Positions 58,600 to 64,000 of a DNA stretch of 64,000 nt are shown piece by piece. The position numbers and the translations under genes are program-made. The stretch lies in the NCBI GenBank assembly GCA_021613375.1, contig CM038705.1, positions 11,298,711 to 11,362,710 on the forward strand, in the 5' to 3' direction. Position 1 is the first letter of the stretch. Every line of letters begins with the position of its first letter. This stretch comes from Megaleporinus macrocephalus (lineage: Eukaryota > Chordata > Actinopteri > Characiformes > Anostomidae). The notes below the pieces were generated by a model, which saw only the letters and a program-made list of their open reading frames with translations, did no database searches and had not been told where the DNA came from.

Positions 58600-60433
58600 G
58601 GACATTACAACAGCATTGCTGTTGCCCTTCAGTACAAACCCAGAGACATTTGTGTTTAAATACATAGTGGCTCTGCCAGGTCATAAAAATATCACTGGAA
58701 AGCCACAGTTTACAGAAAAACATCATCCTTCCCTGCACAGAGACACCTCTTCCTCTCAGTTCCTCTTTACTGAAGAGAAACATATTCAAATAAGTTACTT
58801 CTTTGGTGCACTATAGTGTCTTTGCACAGTCAGTGGTGGTGTAATGCTGTCCAACACTGGCTGTGGTGAGTAAACCTATTTCTTGAAGTTTGAGGTTTTC
58901 CAATATCTGTATATATAAGTAATATGTGTATACAATGATAAATTGTTTATTTTAGGTCATTTCCTAGTACAACATATTTGAAACGTGTTATGGTGATGGT
59001 CATATGCTGTCAGGAGTCAAAGATTTATTATATAAATGAGTTTATATATAACAGTGTTACCTTTACAGGTAATTGCTATGACAGATGGCATAATGCTTGG
59101 TGTCATTATAGCTACAGTCGATGCAAAGTTTTGCTCTGTACTGCTCAGTTAGCCATCATACAGTAAAACATAATGACCACATCAGGACAGGTATTGGTTA
59201 TGGTGACAAGACACTCTTATACAGTAGCTAACGGGTTCCTTGTAGTCTTAAAACTTAAAGTCATAAAATGCTTTAGATGTATGAACATTAACCTGAAGAT
59301 TTTTCCCCTCCATCCCTGTGCCTCAGCTTCTTGGTCTGATTTTCCTGTTCCACCTTAAGTAGTGCAACAGTTTTACGTTCAGGCACCTCAGGCTTGCTTA
59401 AATGTTGGCAGGAGGTGGGTAATAGGGATTGCGTTACAAGATGATGTCACCTTGTAAGGGCTGGAATTCACAAAACAAGGTGTTTTAGACACCTTGTTTT
59501 TTCCTCTGCCGTGTACTTCAGCCTTCAGAACTTTGCAGATCGTTTACATGCCCAAAAAGATACTAAAGGAAAGGGACAAAATATAAAATATGAAGTCATA
59601 TTTGAGTTTGTATGTTGTTGTGGAGTACAAATGGTACTATATTTGCTATATTGAGGTAATATTAAGTAAGGTATTAAAAAAAAGTATTGAAACTGATATT
59701 GAATATAGCATTTCTGTGCATACTCTGCTATGACAGCATATGGCATCTGCTGTAAAATGCTCATAACATGTTAGTGTCAATGTTCAGTTCAAATGTAGAC
59801 AGAGATTTTTAGTTATATTTCAGTTATATTCTGCAGGAAGCACACTTATTTTAGTGTAACTAACCTTAAAATGTAAAACTCAACAGAAGTTATTTCAGCA
59901 CATGTTGTAATAGAGTTGGCCACAATTTACCAATGATTTAAAGCACTCAATAAATATTTCTGTTTGGATTTTAACTTTTTTGTTTGGACATTATAGTACA
60001 CTAAATTTGTGAACTGATTTGCTATCTTGATTCGGGATATTTCATTCTCATTGTTTAGCATAATAGAAATACTGTTAAGCTTGAAAAAAACTGTTAGGTT
60101 ACAATAATTAAGACTTACACAGGAATGTTATTTGGACATAAAGCACTTCATGGACTTAACTCACTCAATCGTGTTTGGCAGGCTAAAGACTAATCACAAA
60201 TGGAAGCTGTTAGCAGCTTTTGGTGCTTCAGATGTGGTTCTTTGTAATAATTACACTATCCATCCTTGTTTTTTTTATTGAAAGGTATGAATTAATGCAT
60301 CCCTGAAGACTCTGAAGATAACAAACTTTACCCTTAAAACTGCTATGAAATAATTTGCCATCATTCAGAAGATATCACCTCTGTATAAACTGTAAGAGGG
60401 CTCTTAGAGGTAACTCTCTTTTTAAAATCTAAA
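58600..60433 (+). other. 5' flank of the TLR gene
   Basis: AT-rich, with no gene. A copy of the dispersed 'ctgttccaccttaagtagtg' motif is near 59345. An imperfect 'acaaggtg...acaccttgt' inverted repeat lies at about 59477-59500. Promoter and any 5' non-coding exon are not identifiable. Confidence 0.4.
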
Positions 60434-62962
60434 ATGCTTCTGGCTCTCTGGTTGCTGTGTTTCAGCCTCTGTGAGGGTGTTTATGCCATTATTGCTAAAC
60501 ACTGTGTCACCTTTGAGGAGCTTGTTCTCAGTGAAATGGGTGATTCAATCTCCTGTGAACATCGTCCAGGACTTGATCCTTATGCAGAATGCAACATCTC
60601 AGACTTCCGTACTGATCTAATGGAAGTCAAAGCAGATGTCAAATCTCTTTGTATCCTCAACAATGCAAGGATAATCCCGGAGAAAGCATTCTCACATCTG
60701 CCGTCCTTGGAGTTTTTATCTATCTATGGTGGACAGTTGGACGTGGTCAAATCTGGTGCCTTCTTTGGCCTCTCCAACCTAAAGTACCTAAAGATTAGTT
60801 TTAATGCCTTCTTACAATGCCAAAACGTTTCCTTGGAGACTCAAGTGTTCACTGGCTTAGACCGCTTGAAGGAGCTAGAACTGACAGGTTTTCAGTTTAG
60901 GAACATTGTCAGCTCAATCTTGGACCCGTTCACTGGACTCATGAGCTTGATCCTGGCAAGGGTTTGCGTAAAGGACCTTGGAGATGTTTTCTGCCATCTC
61001 AGTAATAACATGTCTCATCTGCGGCACCTGTCTTTGGTGGACAGTGGCGTGTTAACCATATATAATCAAAGTTGCATGAGAAAGTCTACAGTGCTGGCTG
61101 GAGTTAAAGTCTTGAATCTAAAAGGAAACCCCATTGAGCTCATTCAGGCCGGTTCTCTGAAAGCATTCCAGAACCTTTTCAACTTTTCGCTGGAGTTCCA
61201 TGGAGAGTCTGTTGACAGCATTTGGAAATCTGGGATTGGCCAGGTCAGTAATGTCCAAATCTCTGGACAAATGTCAAAAAAGATTTTCATTGACTTTGAA
61301 GACTTGTGCCAACTGATTACTCATCTTAGTTTGACGACGCTTGAACTCTATCACATCAGAGCAGAGATGCTGTCAGAAAACAGTTTACAAAACTGTGGGA
61401 TGCAGTTGAGGATGTTCAACATATGGAGCTCCAGGATAAAACACATTGATTTTGGGTTTTGGAGGAATGCAACACTGATAAAATCATTGGCAATGGCTAG
61501 CATGGATTTAAAAGTAGCCTCATTTTGCAGTGCTGGTAATGGGACCATCTGGAACATCACCAGCTTAAATCTGGAGAAGAACTCTCTCACAGAGATTAAG
61601 TCCAATCAATTTGCCTGCATGCACTTACTTGAGCAACTTATTCTCAGCAGCAATTCAATTGAAACTTTACATCAAGGTGCCCTGAAGGGCCTTCCAAGGC
61701 TCCGAATTCTGAAACTTGACTCAAATAAGATCAAGCATCTTAAATATCCAGACTTTGAGTCTTCCCTAGCTTTAGAGATCCTGCTACTTGACAATAATGA
61801 CATTCAAGAAATTAAAGAAGGCACATTTAGGAACCAAGTGCATCTGGAAGAGATGACTTTGGGCACACTGATGTTTTTCGAGTTCTACCTTAGTTTGATT
61901 TTTTATGGCTTTCCACCAAAACTCCAGCGTCTCAGTATTGACATTGGGCCGCGAATAGCCACATTCCGCATTGGGAACATTTCCCCACTTGAGAGACACT
62001 TTGCTCTAAATCTCAATATATTTGATATATCATACTTCTTATTTATTGATGACTGTGATAATCCATTCCTGACATCAGTACGAGAACTGAGGCTGAATGC
62101 CAAAAACTTAATGTGCAAGTTCCACACCTTTTGGAGCTTCTTCACAAACCTTGAATCCTTTGAACTGAAGGGTAACCCTGAGGATGAATCTGAAAGATAC
62201 ACAGACATCAACACTCTGCACCTTCTCAAACGTCTCAAACTAGTCAATCTCAATCTTTCCAACCACACGGATCCAGGTATGATATTCCATAACCTTGAAA
62301 AACTCCAGATCCTCATACTGGAAAACTGCTTTCTTAACTTCTTAATGAAAAACATGTTCCAAGACCTGCAATCCCTGGTGCTGTTGCGCATGTCCTTTAG
62401 AAACCCTCTCATTTTGCTGGATGGGATGTTTGACAAACTGCCATCTCTAAAGGCCATTGTGCTCGATAGGTTAGATTTTCGTTGCGACTGTGAAAATGGC
62501 TGGCTGTTAGAATGGGCGGAGAGCACGAGCCAAGTGCAGGTGATCTATATGCAACGGCAGGTATGCATCTGGCATTTTCAGAAAAAGAACTTCTTGGACA
62601 CCATGGAGAAGCTGTGTCAGACGGACCTGCAGTACTTCTGCTATTTGGGCACAGCCATCGCCATCGCTTTGCTGGTGTCAACTGCTGTTGGCTACCACTT
62701 TGCTTACTGGTCATGCGTGGTCCTCTTCTTTCGCCTGAGAGGATATGTGGAAAGAAAGTTTGGCAGGAATTGGAGGATAAAGAAACGAAGAAGAGCTGTG
62801 CAAGAAAAGGAGGACCTAGATGTGGAGGAGAAGATAAAATATGATGCATTTGTATCATTCTGTAGTTATGATGAAGCCTGGGTCTTTGGAGAGTTGGCTC
62901 CAAGACTGGAGGAACAAGGCCAGCCGAGACTGCGACTCTGCCTGCACAACAGGGACTTTGAG
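60434..62962 (+). CDS. Toll-like receptor, first coding exon (TLR11-family type, partial)
   Basis: 843 codons, then a donor (TTTGAG|gtgagg) in phase 0; the next exon is beyond the window. A signal peptide is visible (MLLALWLLCFSLCEG). Leucine-rich repeats fill about residues 60-670 (for example LEQLILSSNSIETL and LEILLLDNNDIQEI), and a cysteine-rich LRR cap starts near 681 (CDCENGWLLEWA). A membrane segment lies at about 736-760 (AIAIALLVSTAVGY). The TIR domain begins near 802 with box 1 (YDAFVSF) and is cut at RDFE, just before box 2. TLRs sense microbial ligands and signal through MyD88-type adaptors. The TIR start resembles TLR13/21/22/23-like fish receptors, and I cannot fix the member. 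The start ATG has an A at -3 and gives a good signal peptide. Confidence 0.9.
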
Positions 62963-63740
62963 GTGAGGTTAATATAGAAATACTCTTCTAACTGTATTTC
63001 AAAAATGTAACAGACAACCTTTACTAGAAGTGGCCACATCATGCTGTTGCATTATATGTGGAACTCTCAATTGATGGATCCCTTAGCATCTGGTAGCAAT
63101 ATTAATGTATTAATTAATGTAATATTAATTTAGTAGGCAAAAGTATTCAGAAAACATGAATTAAACCATAAAACAAACCAAAAGGTTTTTGTCATGCCTT
63201 TTTGAGCTACCTAACACTATCATTAAAGCTAACCAAGTTTAATATGTGCAATCTTCCTTCCAAGTCAATCTAAGTAAACGACACAATGGACTTAAGTAGT
63301 CAACCATGAAAAACCACAACTTCTTGTTGTCCCTTTTTCTAAACCCCTAGAAACACCCTACTTGATGGGTGACTGCATCTACCCTTGTACTTAAAATAGA
63401 GATGTTAAGGCCCAACCAAAAATTTACAGCCTCCTCCATCTAGGAGCCAGGATGTCTCTGAGATAATCCCTACAACAATTGGCATTGCTAGATAAGCAAC
63501 CCATTGGATGTCATTACATGGCAAAGGGACAAACCAAGAGAACCTTACACAATGAAAACGAGATTAACACAAAAGGCAAAGGAAACAAGAAGGAGAAATA
63601 ATATTAATCACCACGTGGGAACACATCACCATGCTGTTCAGTACATGACTTGTGAACACAGCTTTGAATAGCTCTATAAAAATTGTATAAAATCAATAAA
63701 CTTCTTACTAAAACACAAATAAGGTTTACTTAACTGCAGA
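62963..63740 (+). other. Intron of the TLR gene, first part
   Basis: No in-frame continuation of the TIR domain is found in any frame up to the window end, so the remaining exon lies further right. Confidence 0.6.
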
Positions 63741-63744
63741 ACAT

Positions 63745-64000
63745 CCGTTTTGGTAGTGACACAATGATTTTCAGACTTTGGGACACAGTGGGATATGGTC
63801 TAACTAGCTAAAATAAGGCTCATTCTACAGTTTTGGAGGCATAAAAACTGGGACAGCATTTTTTGTTAAAGATTTTCTTTCAAATTTAAGGGGTAGGGTT
63901 CAGGACACAGTCTTGGTCAGCTCTTCCAACCAATGTGGGACATTTCTAGCTGTGTGAATTGTCGCATTGGCTTTCTGGAAGATCCCTTCCACCCCAGTGA
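63745..64000. mobile_element. Dispersed repeats at window end
   Basis: 63745-63860 resembles the tcactaccg family of 57954. 63915-64000 (gctcttccaaccaatgtggg, acatttctagctgtgtgaat) is an uninterrupted copy of the repeat split at 20632-21442. Confidence 0.55.

Noticed and set aside
62512..62903. Overlapping frames inside the TLR exon
   Set aside because: Shadows of the TLR coding frame on both strands.

Overview
The window is vertebrate nuclear DNA, almost certainly from a ray-finned (teleost) fish. The genes are split by GT-AG introns. The intergenic and intronic DNA is full of Tc1/mariner and hAT transposon remnants, a LINE fragment, long microsatellites and three large minisatellite arrays. 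The right end carries a Toll-like receptor that most resembles the fish-rich TLR11 family. An otophysan (characin or catfish-like) origin is my guess from the repeat families and is not proven by the sequence.

Layout: (1) 1-266 holds the last coding exon of shc1 (+ strand; end of the SH2 domain), followed by a presumed 3' UTR. (2) 2.8-8.4 kb is repeat-rich spacer. (3) 8590-8781 is a single-exon 63-codon gene matching LENEP (lens epithelial protein). (4) 8.9-11.4 kb contains an orphan coding-like terminal exon with a poly(A) signal, broken by a frame disruption. (5) 11.5-18.0 kb is repeats, including a 37-bp minisatellite of about 97 copies (13933-17513). (6) 18.1-42.3 kb is pbxip1 (+ strand): a CCAAT/GC-box promoter, a non-coding first exon and nine coding exons. 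These encode about 997 residues with a membrane segment, a coiled coil, a strongly expanded Lys/Trp-rich repeat region and the conserved acidic C-terminus. (7) 45965-48731 is a hAT-type insertion with a perfect 8-bp target duplication, and an 85-bp satellite has expanded inside it. (8) 51.33-56.79 kb is a 29-bp minisatellite of about 188 units with higher-order structure. (9) 57.1-57.7 kb is a decayed TLR copy, and 60434-62962 is the large first coding exon of an intact-looking TLR whose TIR domain is split by an intron and continues beyond the window.

The neighbours SHC1, LENEP and PBXIP1 are also close together on human chromosome 1q21.3-q22, so the left two thirds is a conserved syntenic block. 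It should also contain CKS1B, FLAD1 and PYGO2 in human order, but I could not find these here. SHC1 is a receptor tyrosine kinase adaptor, PBXIP1 a PBX/estrogen-receptor-interacting scaffold, and the TLR an innate immune receptor. They share no pathway and are neighbours by history. I found no operon-like or novel multi-gene system. The most unusual features are the satellite born inside a transposon, the repeat expansion in PBXIP1, the long hairpins and the orphan exon.
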